A DNA stretch of 64,000 nt from Rhodamnia argentea. Taxonomy: Eukaryota; Streptophyta; Magnoliopsida; Myrtales; Myrtaceae. Below the pieces are notes generated by a model. It was not told the DNA's origin. It saw nothing but the letters and a program-made list of their open reading frames with translations, and did not search any database. The stretch is from assembly GCF_020921035.1 (NCBI RefSeq), contig NC_063158.1, positions 26,832,962 to 26,896,961 of the forward strand. The letters are read 5' to 3'. Both the position numbers and the translations under genes were made by a program. Of this stretch, positions 1 through 13,799 are shown in pieces. How positions within the stretch are numbered: the stretch's first letter is position 1; every line of letters starts with the position of its first letter.

Positions 1-3000
1 CCCCGGTGTTATCGAAATGGTGGTCCTGGCTGTGAGACGAGGACCCTTTGAAAAAACCTGAGTCATTAGCACTGTACTGGGGAGTCGAGTCGCCACGCAG
101 CAGCTTTGATGCTGGAGAAGAATGTGCCAGAGACACAGCAGGTGAATGGCGAGGTGACGAGGTTAGCAATGCCAGAGGTGTTGATGGTGTATTTCCATAG
201 TATTGGCCATATATAGAATGAAGAATGGTGTAAGGAACATGGGCTTCCAGAGCACTCCTTGGAAGGAACGGCGAGATCTCGCAAAGTTGATCCAAGAAGA
301 CGAGTTTAGCCACCAGATGAGACCTGCATAGAGTTCAAAATCCCATAAGATGCCTGCAAACGCCATTCAAATAGAATCTTAAGCATATCTTCCAGAGAAG
401 TCTACGGGTGAAACTTCATAGGATCTCTTCCCTTGGCTTCTCAATATAGAATTTACCCATCTCATCGTCATGTCAAAGGATTATCTCGTCAACTTCTCTG
501 CTGATGCAACTAAGAGTGGCATGCAAAGGCTTATATAGAGATTGGAAAGGACAAAGTAGACAGGTTCATAGAAACCAGACATGCAGACAATTGGCTGCAT
601 TAACATTGTTTATTAATCTCATGAAAACGCAGATATGAAGATACACAATTGAGTTACTACATAAATAATTCTATGATGTGCATGTGTGACCTTGCATGCT
701 TGTCCCTACAATTGAGTTGCTGTAAACATTCTAGCGTTGTTGTGGTGAACTGAAGAACGTACAGTATAGATAGAAAAGATGTTACTTACCGGTTCATTTC
801 ATTCCAGGACTCTAATACAATCCCTGAAGAGAACTTGACAAAAAGTTGCATTGAAGTCCTTATGCTTGCTTCGGCAGAAAAGCGACTCTGTATGTCAGCA
901 TCTAATGCCTCACCAACATGGCCATTCGAGTAAGACTGTCTCTGCTGGTGTTCACGCTCCATCCTAACATACTCACTTCCTGCAATTACTGCATTAATGC
1001 ACCTGCCAATGGGATGCCAGATCAACGTTTTCATTGTCTAAGCTGCCTAACCTCCACTTGGCAATGTATTTATCACAAATTACATATTCAAAATTTACAA
1101 GTTCACAATAACAGCAAATAATCACTCATGCCAAAATAAAAAGTAATAACAGTGGAAAGCACAGAACAAGAGTCAGTAGAAATAGTATCTTCCCTGGCAC
1201 CACAGAGTCCACGCATTCACCAGCAACAAGAATTAACCTCATAACACACCTCAAAAGATTAATATAATGTTTGATTCATATACAAGCTGGCCAAAGTATC
1301 AAATAAACAATTTTATTCTCTCAACTCCTCTATATGACTGGTTTACCTTTTCCTTTCAGGAAAAACTTTCAAACCAAAATGTAACATAGTTCAGTTTGTC
1401 AGTTTAATTTAAAGAAAACAATCCAGATGACAGCATGGAAGAGATTATGGCTGAAATAACTATCATATAGGTAACAACAAGGGCCAAGTGCTCCTAAGCT
1501 GAGACAATGCACAAACAAGTCTGGTGTTTGTTAAGCATAACACTAGTCCAATGAATTAACAGGAGACTAGTTTTGCAGATGTAAAAGACAGCATACAGGA
1601 CACAGAAAGCAACCTTGCCAAGCAATGAATGTTGTTGTTGAAGCCGCCTGTCTCAATATTGAAGGCAGTCATACTCCAGACGCTGGATGTCATGAAGCTA
1701 GCAAACAAGTATGGCAACAAGGTCCATGAACCATCATTTGCACCTCCGACTTCTTCCATAATGGACCTTACCCTCTCCGAATCGTGATCAGCACAAATAC
1801 CCATACTGTTTGCCACCCCTCTTACCCTTCTGATTTCTTCCTTTTCTGGTATTTCATCAGGTATATGTTGAACTACCCCACCAAGTAATGAGTATATAAG
1901 CGGTGCAACTTCTTCAAGCACAGTTCCAGCTGCTTCAGCAAGTAGCCGATCAAAAGCTAGGGCTTGACCCGCCTGGACGCAGAATCCAATCAAAGTGTCC
2001 ATATCCACAATCTGCTTTAGACAGGCATCTCTTTCTATTCGATCACTCGAGTGCATGCTACCAGCAACAGCCTCCAGAGTCTCACGGTTTGACCTCAGTG
2101 ACGTGTCAATGCAATTTAACAGCGCTGCTGTATGTTCTTTCATCATTCTGTCTAGACGGTCGACACCGTAGCCACCAAATATGCGAACAAATGCTCGTAA
2201 TTCTCTTGGATCAGTGACTGACTCAGCAAAATATCCTCCAACAGGTCTAGTGCTCTTGAAGCAATTATGAATTGGAGAAAACAGGATTCCAGCACCAGAT
2301 ATATCCTTAACTATATTCTCGATATACCAGTTGCATACGGCCTCAGTTGCAGATCCTGTATGTTGCTCCGCTGGTTTCTCAAACAAGTGCAGAGAAGAAA
2401 CAGGTCCAGCAAAGACTTCTGTGAGTAGAACTTCTCGAATACCCTGAGTGAGGTCCATGCTGATGTGCTGCTCTGCTAGGTGGACTATGCTGATATGTCT
2501 TCGAAGCAGGGATTCCATGATGCTGGGACGATTCAGATCATTATCAGTTTTCAGTAGAGAAAGCAGTCGCCTCCTGAAGTTTCCGAGGATGCATTCTCTC
2601 ATGTACTGCACATGTAAGTAGATTTAGGGTAATGAAGCCAAACTCCTGTATGTCAGTGATTCGAATTTAAGAGTGAACTATTGCCACTAAAATCATCGAA
2701 AACTATATACCTATACATAGTCTCCAATTTGACAAACTACAACAAATTTGCAGCAGTAACATATCGTGAGCACTCAGAATACTTATGCAACTATACACAA
2801 GGACCACCATTAAGGGTTGAATTAACTTGCAAAGGAAGTTACTGAGCATGTCCCCATGATAGAATAAACCTCATGTGCATGGTGAGATACAGTCAAAGAA
2901 CACAAAAAATTTACCGCAAGGCAGCACCATAGCTTATCATGCAGTATTGTGCATTCTTTTATTGCAAGCTACTACTGACAAGTCAAACTTTGCATTTTCT

Positions 3001-6000
3001 AGGCTTTGTTGGAGTAAAAAGAGAAAGAAGAGGAGTGTCATGAGGGAGTATAAGGCGATTAATATTATTGATCCTAAGGGAGGAAGTTGGTATGCCTCAC
3101 CTCTCTTAGAACAAATACATGGTTTAGAACACAAATTGGTTCCATATCATTTAAGACAGAGCATAAATTGGTCAGCCTCTGCATTGCAGCTTCTAACCTG
3201 TAAATGAAATACAGAAATTACCATTTAATACGACCGACACACTCTTTCTTTTAGATGAATAAGGAAATGAGAACAAAATAGAATGAAAGAAGAAGCCAGT
3301 CTCACAGAAATTCCTTACATTTTAATTGAATTAGTGTTCTCAGGATAGCTTTCATGCCCTGGCAAAAGAAAACCTAGAGGTCCTTTTGGAGTTTTGGCCG
3401 AAGGGAATGCAACTCTTGCTGCAGAATTCATATAAAAAGCAGCTCGCTCTGGAAGAAGCTGAGAATAGTCGCAAGTTAAGTTTTGTAGTAATGTAATACA
3501 GGAATGTTTCTACATGTGCATAAGGTACCTGAGTCTCTAGAGCACCAAAGCCCCCTTCTGAATCAAGAATATTAATTAATCCCTCTAATCCTCCCATAAT
3601 TGATTCTATGAGGGATTCAACATAAAGAACTGCATCTCGACCAATTTTAGTTACCTGTCAGAGAAGAGATTAATGTTGCAATTATCGTTTTTCATCATCT
3701 TTTGCAATAATTTTCTCCTCCAACAACTTTAGATCATGAGATAACATATGAAAGTCATATCTTTTATTCAAACTTGCAGGCTAGTAAGAAAGTGACAAAA
3801 GGCAGAAGTCACTTATACTCTTTGTGCTTAGATTATGTCTAGGGTTACCTCTTCTGCAACAATTGGAGAAGCACATTCTGGAAAGCTGCTAGCAACTCCC
3901 AGCCATGCACAACAATGCTGAGGACGTCCTTCTGGTCCAAACATAGTGTTTCTAAATACCTTATCCAACAATAACACAAGTTTAAATCACAACTGCATAA
4001 GAGTTACCCTAATAAGGAATAAAAGGTCAGAGAAAGCTGAACTCACTGTGGTAAGGTGCTGATGGTAGAAATAAAGCTTTTTAAGACTTCCATGCTTTGA
4101 TAATTGAAGCTCCAGTTCATCAACACACCTAAATTATCAAACTTATTTATGTCATTTGTTTCGATCTAAGCATCAATACAGGACTTCCACTTATTTGCTT
4201 ACGGAAATCTTGGAGTGATGAGACTAAGGTAAAACTAATGCTGACGAAACTTAATGGTAGAGCCAGCAGATTGGAATTTTAGTTAAGATCAAACGCAACA
4301 GCTTTTTCATATTGGATTATTTTTTGGATGGAAGAAACTGCTAAAGGTTGATTACTTTGATCTGCAGGAAGACTGACAGAAACATTACCAGTGTGCAAAT
4401 GCAAATTCACAAAATGGAAGTACAAGTACAAAGTGTAGATGTACTATAACCTACGGAAGTAAAAGAGGAATTGACTTCATGTTATAGGATATGTCAAGTT
4501 CCATCCCAACCAAATTACTCTTCAGACATTTTGTCTTTTAAACTTAGTTCCGTAGGTAATTGATGCTTCAATGAACTCCATGCAATTTTGAAATATAGTT
4601 TGATGTGGATCTCCAAGTTTCTGTTGAAAATCATGCACCACATTACCTTTCTAAAATGCTTTTATCTTCCCACAAAATAAACTGCAATTAGAGTTGCAAT
4701 TGTAAACAAGCACCTTGACCAATTGTATGCTGCATTCCCTTCAGACAGTAAACCTTCCTTCCCTGTAGAAACAGTAGCTTTCTCCAAATGTCTGATGTTT
4801 ATTGATGACCGTGAAGACGTGACAATCATCAATATTGACAACCAAACCTTTCGGAATTCCTGATCAGTAATGATAGATCTTCGTAAACAAGCTATGCATA
4901 AAGTAGATGCAGTTATTCTGAAGCGGATCTGAAAGACTAAGAGACGATAAAACTCAAAATTGGAAGGCAGTGTTGATGAAAGTTGGCAACACAATGCAAA
5001 AACTATCAATGTGATGCTTATGACTTTCAGAAAGTTCTCAAATCTTAATATTGATTGTTGACAATTGAAAGTAAAATGAGTTCTTACAGAAAGGTCACAC
5101 GTGATGGCAGAAATATTTTCACCCTGAGGTTTTGGTATATTTTCAAGGTGCTGAACAATCTGCTGAAAGAGTCCTTTCAAGTTTGGACTCAGATCAAGAG
5201 CCACCATTCCAGGAGTACCTAGAAGGAACCGAATTCTACCGGCACATGAAGATAGATATGATAATGCATACCCACGTATCGCTGCACAAACATTGTAAAT
5301 TAATTTACACAGGGCTCATGTAACCAATAAAAAAGAAAGTTGGTGCACTGAGAAAGCAAAAAAAAAGTGAGGTTTCTGTCGGAAGACATCATCGAGCCAT
5401 TTATCTAGAAACTATAATGTAAAAGGTGCATAAAAGGGATCATTTTCCACAAGAAAAATATTGGAACGGGGTCAATATGGCATATTAAACAGAGAAATAT
5501 ATTCTGTCCTTTATACAAAAGATTCAAACAGAGAACCCAACCTGCAATATACTTGCGCACTAAGCAGCACAAGCGATCCATTCCATCTAATAAAAACCCA
5601 ATAGTTGGATCACTTGGATCCTGCATCAGCATTCATACACTTAAAATTAAGCTAGCTGGTACAACCTGGGAAAGCAAGCTAAGCTTGACTGATGCAATAA
5701 GGCATAGGTCAATATAAGAGTAAAGACAACTTACTATATCTACTGGCACCACACGAGTGCTTTTCGATTTTGAGGATACAATCCCTACATGCTGAAAGTA
5801 CCAAAGAACCTCAGATTGAGCCAAAGCCAAGGCTGAAAACACCATCTGTGGGAGAGAACCAACAGACCAAGAAGGATAAGCCCATATGAATAGAATCAGA
5901 GCTAACCTCATTCATTCTAGTCAGCACTCCAAAAAATGGCGAGAGGAACAAACAAACAGAGAGTAAAGCATTGCTAATCATAGGCTACGTGATGTTCTTG

Positions 6001-9000
6001 CAAAAAGTAGGCAACCTATGTATCACATTGAAATATCACGATAATTCTCGGTCCTGTTCACTTGCATGGACATCTTTTTTTTCTAAATACTACCCAACAC
6101 TTCAATCATTGTCCCGTTGAAAAATATAACAACCCTGATGTTATCCTACATCAGCCTCTTCTTAGTCCCAGTGGGCAGAGATTGTTGATGCATAGTCCAC
6201 CTTGAACAATTTTCAACAATGAAAAGTCTAGACTAAAGAAATGATCTTAACATTACTCAGGCCAGTAGAACTAAAATCACTCATTTTGGCCATCTCGGAA
6301 TTTTGAAATTTACTTGTCCAGCAGTGACTGACAAATAAGGCATGCCAGAGTCATTTCTATCATGATAAGAGGCCCAAAGCCATGATGTATCAAAAATAAC
6401 ACCTGTATGTTTGGCGCCAATAAGCTAGGCTGATCAGTGAAAAACAGCACCATTCTTCCAATCTCTTGTTTTAACAGTATTCTTCTTTCCCGGTGAATAG
6501 CATCACAAGAGAATAGTGCTTGCTCATGCACTTCACTGCGGCAGTAAAAAATGTCGAATTATCAGTTCAAATATCAGTGATGCACCAAAATTGACATGGT
6601 AGCACTAAGAAGGTTAAAAACAGAGAGTCCTACAATCTCTTATTTTAACAGTATTCTTCTTTCACGGTGAATAGCATCACAAGAGACTAGTGCTTGCTCA
6701 TGCACTTCACTGCGGCAGTCAATAATGTAGGACCATCAGTTCATATATCAGTGATGCACCAAAAATGACATGGTAGCACTAAGAAGGTTAAAAACAGAGA
6801 GTCCTCAACAATCCTGGCCCTCTCAATGTTTCAGATGGTGATCCAGTTAAATTGAATGAAAGAGGAACAGATGCCTACTTAACATACATCGTCCCAGTGT
6901 GTTACCCCACAATATTCATAGAACAGGAGTGTCCAAGGGTATGGTTGTCAGACACAAGCACAACAATCAGTAGCTAAGACATAGATGCCTGCCTGCCCTT
7001 ATAAGGGTACTCAAAGTCTGCACATAGTAAGCAATAAGATGAACCTTTGAAATATGGTATAAACATATCACTTTGTAACAAACAAGGATTCTGCATCCGG
7101 CTCTAGGGGATGAAAATAATATTGATCACTCTTCGGCATTTCCAAATGGGTACGAGCAGATCATTTTATTTTGAAGTTAGTGTTTCAAGTCCTTGAGAAT
7201 TAGCAACGTACATTTGCACAAAAGAAGAAAATCAGACGTGCAAAATGAATCTTTCACAATCCCAAAGCACGAGGTATGACCTGATAAGTCCCTTGAGCAT
7301 GCATGTTTAATATAATCTTTTAATGAATAAGGTAAAGTAAATTATAAGTAATAAACTCAATCTAGGAAAATATACAGCAAAACAGGCAAGGACACAGCAG
7401 TAGCATGTTGACAACTTCTTGTGCGCTTTTTACATCAGAATTGAAAAAATCATTTACAGGTTTATATGGTTTTCCTCCTTCCACATGTCAAATTACAGCT
7501 AATTAGAGTAGGAGTTTAACCATACCTGATCATTTTCTCAACCTGCTTCGCAACACTATACTCCAGATCTGCTTCTTTTTGCTTTGTACGACCAGATTTT
7601 GCCATCTTCTTTGATTCTAGTATCCTCGGTAAGACATACAATTGGTAGTCCTCATGCAATAGCTCGTACTGCAGTTTTTAAGATAAGTCCAAAATCAAAA
7701 AGATAAAAGAAGAAGCCATCTCCACAACAGCCAATCAGACTCACCTCATCCCTGAATAGTGTGAGGATCAAATTTTCCTTCAGTACTACCTGAATATCAA
7801 GTGTCAAAACATGACACCAAGTAAGATGATGTTTTAACGACATAAATCTACCAGAAAATCAGTCACCCAAAAGAGCATCAGTCAACCAGTTGGCAGTCGA
7901 CAAAGTCAATGGTACAATTGCAACTCTCAGCATAAGTACTAAAATCTTGAAAGTTCAGCTATTATATTATCCGAGGTTTTAAACCTTAAAAGGATTCCAT
8001 TTCACAACAAGTAGTTTACGAATAGCTTGACTTATTGGAAACTCCACATCAGAACAATATAAAAAGAGCTTGTCTTCGCATGTACGAAGCTGGATGTTGA
8101 AGCATTGCACTTTAGGTGGAGTAGTACCAAACATTTGTAGTAGAGCTCGACTCTTTTTTATTATTATGTATAGTCAGGTTTGAGTAACTCAAGTAACAAT
8201 TAAGTCAAGCTCAAGCACAAAGCTTGCAAGCCTAATAGATTAACGGTACTTATTACGCATCCTAACAATTGTTATACATTCGCATATTCAAGATGCATAT
8301 CAATGTCATTATTGTTATTGTCCTTGAAAGGTCGAATTTACATTCAAATTAAATTTAATGTTAGATTGCAACAATCTCTTGACAATCAAGTAGCCAATGT
8401 GGTTTTCTGAGCAACATGCGTTACACAAAAAGATAATTTAGCACCACAAACTTCACACAATGATTTAAATTAGACTGGGCATCCAGAATCTTCAAGTCTG
8501 TCATAGTAGAGATGCACCACTTGCTTAAATCATTATTGCAGGGGTGAAATAGAACCATGAAAATTTCAGATTACCAGAGCAATATCAATGCTTGTAACAC
8601 GAAGCAGCTCGTCAGGGCAAACAAGATAACCCAGCAATACCCACTCCCTATAGGAAGTAACATTTGCAAGATCTTGTGCTCTCTGCATGTAGAATTTGCA
8701 TCAAGAGAGAAAGTTTTGTCAACCGCAATAAGAATTCACATAAAAAAGCTTCAGCATAACTTAAAGTGAGACGTACCATTGGGTGAGCAGAATTGGTCAG
8801 TATATCTGGGTATCTCGGATGATATGGGCTTAAGAATCCCTCATTTCTTAGCTTCCTCGTATCTGTAGAGAGAAAAATTATAGGACCTACAGCCTCTAAG
8901 ACCTGGAAAAGGAAAACAAAGGATAAATTGCACAATTTATGTAAAAAATCTTGGAAACTAATCACAGGAGACAACCCACAAGATAACCACTAGCGACTTC

Positions 9001-12000
9001 AGGGTCATCTGTGTTTCTGGTGTCAAAATGCATGTTGTAACCATAAGTAATACATATTCTGGCCAATTCAATGCTGGGGAAATTTTCATTTCATACCACG
9101 CATGTTTTGAGAACTGAAAACCAACATGTTGATTTGATAGGTAAAGAACCGCTATGAAAGGATACAATTGACATATTATCTTAAATACTCATTATTCTGC
9201 ATGGCAGATTGGCAAGAGATACTAGCACTATTATCTAAGAATCTAAATGACAGGTTGCATCTATCAAGAGGGGAAAAAACCTGAAGAAAGAGCTCCTTCA
9301 TGAGACATCCATGGTGACATAAAAGGGGATAGATCTATGGTTCAAAACTCATCCACGACTAAGGCCAACTAAGATGTCGCTTATATAACTAGGGCAAATA
9401 ATTCTATGAGAATTTAAAAGCCCAAAGATGAAACTGACCTCCCCAATGCGTGGGCTGACGAAATTTAAGTCCTCTTGCAGTCCTCTCAATGGTGGATCAT
9501 AAGAGTCTATGAACTGCACTAACCTGCAGTTCAGATAGAGAATACAAAGTATGAAGAACAGGTAGATTGGCCACGCAAGGAAACTGATATGATCGGTATA
9601 CTAGTGCTAGTAGGCCTCCAACTAAAGCTGAAAAAATTAGGATCCAACTTCTAGACAAATATAACAATCATGAAACTTTCGCAATAAAAACTCATTCATA
9701 CAGAAAAAGTTAAGGTCCTAATTTGAAGCCTGTGGTCTTATGGAAGTCTATTCTGATTGTTCTGCTTCTGCTTCAATCATGGTTTTGTTATGTGCGCAAT
9801 GCACGTGTTGAGTCTCAAATGAGAGATTAATCTTGACGCAAATGGGAGAGTCGAGATAGTCTCAAAGTCCTGCATATTCAGGGCTTCTTCTTTCAGGTCA
9901 ACTTGTCAGGATCACGTGTACACATGATCATCATGTATGATGAATCCTGGATTCCAGGCATGCCTTATTTTTTAAAATGGCAATGAAAAAGAACTGAAGA
10001 AAGCAATTCTATGTATTTAAGTATTCCGTAATCTAAAATCAAGTCAACGTTAAATAAAAGAGCAGTCAACAATAGTCTTAATATAGCTCCAGATGAACTA
10101 AACATAAATAGAGCCAGAAAAGTAAGCTAATCACTCGTTAACTACATTCAACTATGGGCGTTGCGTCTACTTCATTAACTATGTATGCGTATCTTTCCTA
10201 GATTCATGGCAGATGCAACATATCCAGCACAGGCAGAGTAGATGAACAGCTGAACCTTAGTCAGCAGCAAAATATATTTCTCTCTGTTTGTTTCCATCAG
10301 ATACTGATGTCTTTTACCAAATCATCCTGAAGTTACATTGACCAAGAAAAGACAAAATATATGCTGGAGAATTGTGGACTTCAAAGATTAGATTAAAGAA
10401 AATCTTTCAATATTAACCTGAATATAGTGCATCCAAGTGCCTTACGCCAGCCCTCAGGATTCTACAAAAATTAATCCTGTACTAATTACTACTTCCCCAA
10501 GCTCCCTTCACACAATTATGATTACCTTCAGCCCTTTGTGAGAGTCAGGCAACAAATTAGCTTTTGCTAAGTGAGGAATCAGGCAGGTATCAGATTCATA
10601 CCAGTTATGTATCCATGGCGACTTTGGTAAAATTACATTCTATAGGAGTGAACAAATAGTGACGGTTCCAACCTATAGTAAAAGTCACAGTCTCGCTCGT
10701 TTCTTGCCATTGAGTGTACAAGGTTGTATGTTTGCAGCATCATTTTCCTGGGTAGCTGTAATAAGATGAGAAAAAGATTCATGTGAGAAAGGACATTTCC
10801 GGAAGAAATGCATATAAATTCAAAATACATGGTCAAGTAAAGTAGATCAAGCAGAGAATGCTGATAGGCAACACAAAAGAAAACTTGCCTTCTCAGAGAA
10901 GAGATTGACACGGACAAACGAACAAAAGAGATCCATAAAAGCATGCAGAATAAGTGAGTTCTGATGTGGCTGCAAAAGACTGTCTCAAGTTATCAGAGAT
11001 TTCAGAGATAAAACAAAGAAACCACACTTGGCTGCCCATCAGCCGTCATTCTATTTTAAAGAAACTGCGATATGTGAGAAATCGGGCAACAAGACTCAGG
11101 ATGAGCCTGCAAAGGCCACTATCGAACCAAACCCAACAATATATTTGTGAAACATGGACGAAAGAACCAACCCAGCACCATACCAGCAGAGTAATGACTG
11201 TACTGCTGAGATCCAGAATAAGTCGCAGAGCTTGTTCCCGATATGCCATCAAGTCCAGAAGGAGCTGACCCACAAAAATTGCCAGGTAAGCTATCTCTAC
11301 GTCATAGTCTAATAACAATGTAACAGATCTCTCAACATTGTTTCTGTAGCAATTCCACAGCTATCAATAGAAGAGCTCGAGCTCTTCATAGAACAATGCA
11401 CAGTGGTAAGACCTCACATCATGGTTCAGTGGAGAGATTAGGTAAACGAGCTTAACAAACTAAGTGCAGAGAAGGGCTGATTGTTAGACATCACAGACAA
11501 CGGATAAAGTATAAAGCATTCGTCTTTATCTTCACAACATCAGTTGTTGAACTCAAACATGAAATGAAGTATAAAGTGTCCGACCTGAATCCATGGTTCC
11601 AAATTTTGCAGATGAACATCGGCATCATCGTGCAAGGCATCCAAGGCAACTTTGTCAACCTGCATTCATGTTCTCCGATCATTTGCCGAACTTATTGGTT
11701 TGAATGGTCCAACCTTCAGCATTTAGGGAAAGTAAAAAAGAAAAGAATACCAGGTCTTACACGCTCAAGCTGTAATTTGCTGAAATGTTCTGGAAATTTC
11801 TTCGAGAGCAACAAACATATTCTCGGATAATTGGGCAACAAGCCTGCTTTCCAGAATGATTCTGTGAACAGATGATTAACAGGATCCGGGTAGTCAAGAA
11901 TCTGGTTTAGTCTATACATTTTGGCCATGAGGCCTTCTGCAACTTCATTAAGTTGAACTACCCACTGCATATTTAGACCCTTCTGGGATCCACTTGTGCT

Positions 12001-12174
12001 CTGGACCTGTTCATCATGACCAACATTCCTAGAGGCCCTGGTTGTGGCAGGAGAAGTCATATCAGAGCCCAGGTACTCAGTCCATCTTGAGGGGCCTTCC
12101 CATTCTCTTGACCTAGAAGAAGTAGATGACATTGATATATCTTGGCTGGGAAGATGTTGACGAGATTTCGCCAT
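1..12174 (-). CDS. NAP1: NAP1 (SCAR/WAVE complex subunit), 3' end beyond left edge
   Basis: NAP1/GNARLED is the NCK-associated protein 1 subunit of the SCAR/WAVE complex, which activates ARP2/3 actin nucleation and shapes trichomes and pavement cells. Coding exons, in transcription order: 12174-11761, 11659-11585, 11264-11184, 10969-10889, 10755-10673, 9523-9439, 8902-8777, 8682-8575, 7789-7745, 7668-7526, 6535-6403, 5845-5735, 5620-5542, 5281-5088, 4859-4714, 4128-4047, 3959-3849, 3654-3529, 3458-3319, 3197-3101, 2605-1614 (one 992-nt exon), 1002-790 and 323-1 (open). They total 3988 nt, about 1329 codons, with no internal stop. The family is roughly 1400 aa, so perhaps the last 100 residues lie outside. 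The start is the ATG at 12174 (MAKSRQH), followed by the family landmark REWEGPSRWTEYLG. Other landmarks seen are LSKKFPEHFSKLQLER, FFTDQPSLLAPNIQ, TSSRSSINIRHLEKATVS and FRIFGGYGVDRLDRMMK (written RIFGG in the exon). One intron uses a GC donor. The gene looks intact and functional. Confidence 0.95.
6459..6808 (-). repeat. 174-bp tandem duplication including the 5' part of a NAP1 exon
   Basis: The stretch 6459-6632 is repeated almost exactly at 6633-about 6808 (period 174). The unit holds the first 77 nt of the NAP1 exon 6403-6535, its splice acceptor and about 95 nt of upstream intron. The right-hand copy lies in the intron upstream of the real exon. It still shows the acceptor and the reading frame (EVHEQAL.SCDAIHRERRILLK), but a CAA codon has become TAA, and no donor follows. 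It is therefore a pseudo-exon that would truncate the protein if spliced in. Confidence 0.9.
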
Positions 12175-13400
12175 CAATAGTTACACTAAACGGCTGCAAT
12201 CAAGCATTTAAATTAGTGGCACTTGTGGGCAATTCAATCATTTTGCAAGGAAAAGGTACATAAAGGTTAAAAATGTGCCGAATGCAAACTAGGAGGAGGA
12301 TGAACTGAATTAGCAAGTAAAAGAGTAAAATCTTCCCATGATTATGGTCAAGAAGCTATGAATTAGAAAATAAGCATACTAGGTACTGAAGCATCCAAGA
12401 CACAGAACCACTGTTCTTCCAGGACAAAATCAGTATAACTGGAAAAATGCACCCAAGGAGAGTGCTCAAAACACGTGTTGATGCGCGCATGGAGAGAGAG
12501 AGATTTCAAGCATAAATGCAATGGCTTAGATAAGAGAGAGACACTTGCTTGAATTCAACAAGCATCTCATAGGACTACCTTAACAGAGTTGGCAAGAACA
12601 GAGAAATGGACTCCAGTCCCCTCAAATTATGGGAAAACATGCTTCCAAACTTGCATGATGGGAATAACAAAGCACAAACACTTAACGAGAGAAACTAAGG
12701 TTCAATGTTTCAGCTGTCTGTCCGTGCATAATCCACACGCAGCATAAAAAGACAACAATTCCCAAAAACGACATTTCCATATTTTAGCTAAATTTAGTAT
12801 CTCTGCACCTTAATTAACCATAAGTGCTGGAGTAGAGGCAGCATAGACAGGGAAGACGGACACAAATTATGAGAAATTGTACCTCGAAAGACAGCAAGCA
12901 TCAACATGCGAGCGCATCACCAAAACGAAACATAAGCAAACGAACGATCACAAGAAGCGACATTCTCCTCCCAAATTAGCGAACTCCACTTCCTAATCAA
13001 TCGCGACACACTCATTTCCAAGAGCAAGGTTCCAGCAAACGCTCACCCCCGAGCAACCAGAAGCGAAAGAGGAGACCGGCCTCTTGTTCAGAGATCCGCG
13101 GGAGGAGGAGAATTCGGGAAGCGGCGCGGAACCGACATTCGTCAACGCTGCGTTCAAACTCCCCCCCGCGCTTCTCGCAGCAGGCAGAGAGAGAAGCTTG
13201 GAGTAGAAGAATAGAAGAGACGGAGAGGCGACGATGGGAGAGAACGCGCGAGCTTTTCGCTTCAGATCTGTGAGTGAGAGAGAGAGAGTGTGTGTGTGTG
13301 TGTGTGGGTGGGTTTAGAGAGAGAAAGAGGAGTGGTTTACTGACATAGTTAAGAGCAGGTGAGATAATTCCACCCGAGAAGGAAAGAGATGATGAAAGAG
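12175..13400 (-). promoter_or_regulatory. NAP1 5' UTR, UTR intron and upstream region
   Basis: A consensus acceptor lies directly upstream of the NAP1 ATG (exon edge at 12193), so the leader has a short final UTR exon (12175-12193). A matching donor, AG|GTACAATT on the minus strand, sits near 12890, implying a UTR intron of about 700 bp. The presumed first UTR exon, near 12.9-13.3 kb, is pyrimidine-rich on the gene strand. It contains a CT/CA microsatellite, seen on the plus strand as GA then GT repeats at about 13270-13330. Pyrimidine-rich leaders with UTR introns are common in plant housekeeping genes. The transcription start itself cannot be placed from sequence. Confidence 0.55.
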
Positions 13401-13799
13401 GTAATCGTACCCGTAATTCGCTTCGACGGCACGTGCTAATCATATACATAATTTTTAATTTTGATTCTACATATCAAATAATAGAATTACGAAAAAAAAA
13501 ACATTTATGCACGTCAATTTATCTCAACACGAAAATTAAATTATATCGTGTCTTGTCTTGTCGCATTATTTCGAATTTATTATGTGATTTATATTTTAAT
13601 CCGGAATTGCGCAAACAAGCGGAGCGTATCCAACATTATTGACCTTAGAGTTGGGCCGTATTTGGGTATCATATTACGTAGCTCTTTTGTAACATTAAAA
13701 TTTTAAGATAACTTACCAGTTCTCAACAATATACAGCAAATAAACATATTTAGACCACAGTCTAATCAATTTTTTTTTGTGGGCGCTAATGTTCACTTT
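13401..13799. other. AT-rich intergenic spacer
   Basis: AT-rich sequence between the NAP1 leader and the first copy of the 3'-flank repeat. No gene, RNA or mobile element was recognised. Confidence 0.5.
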
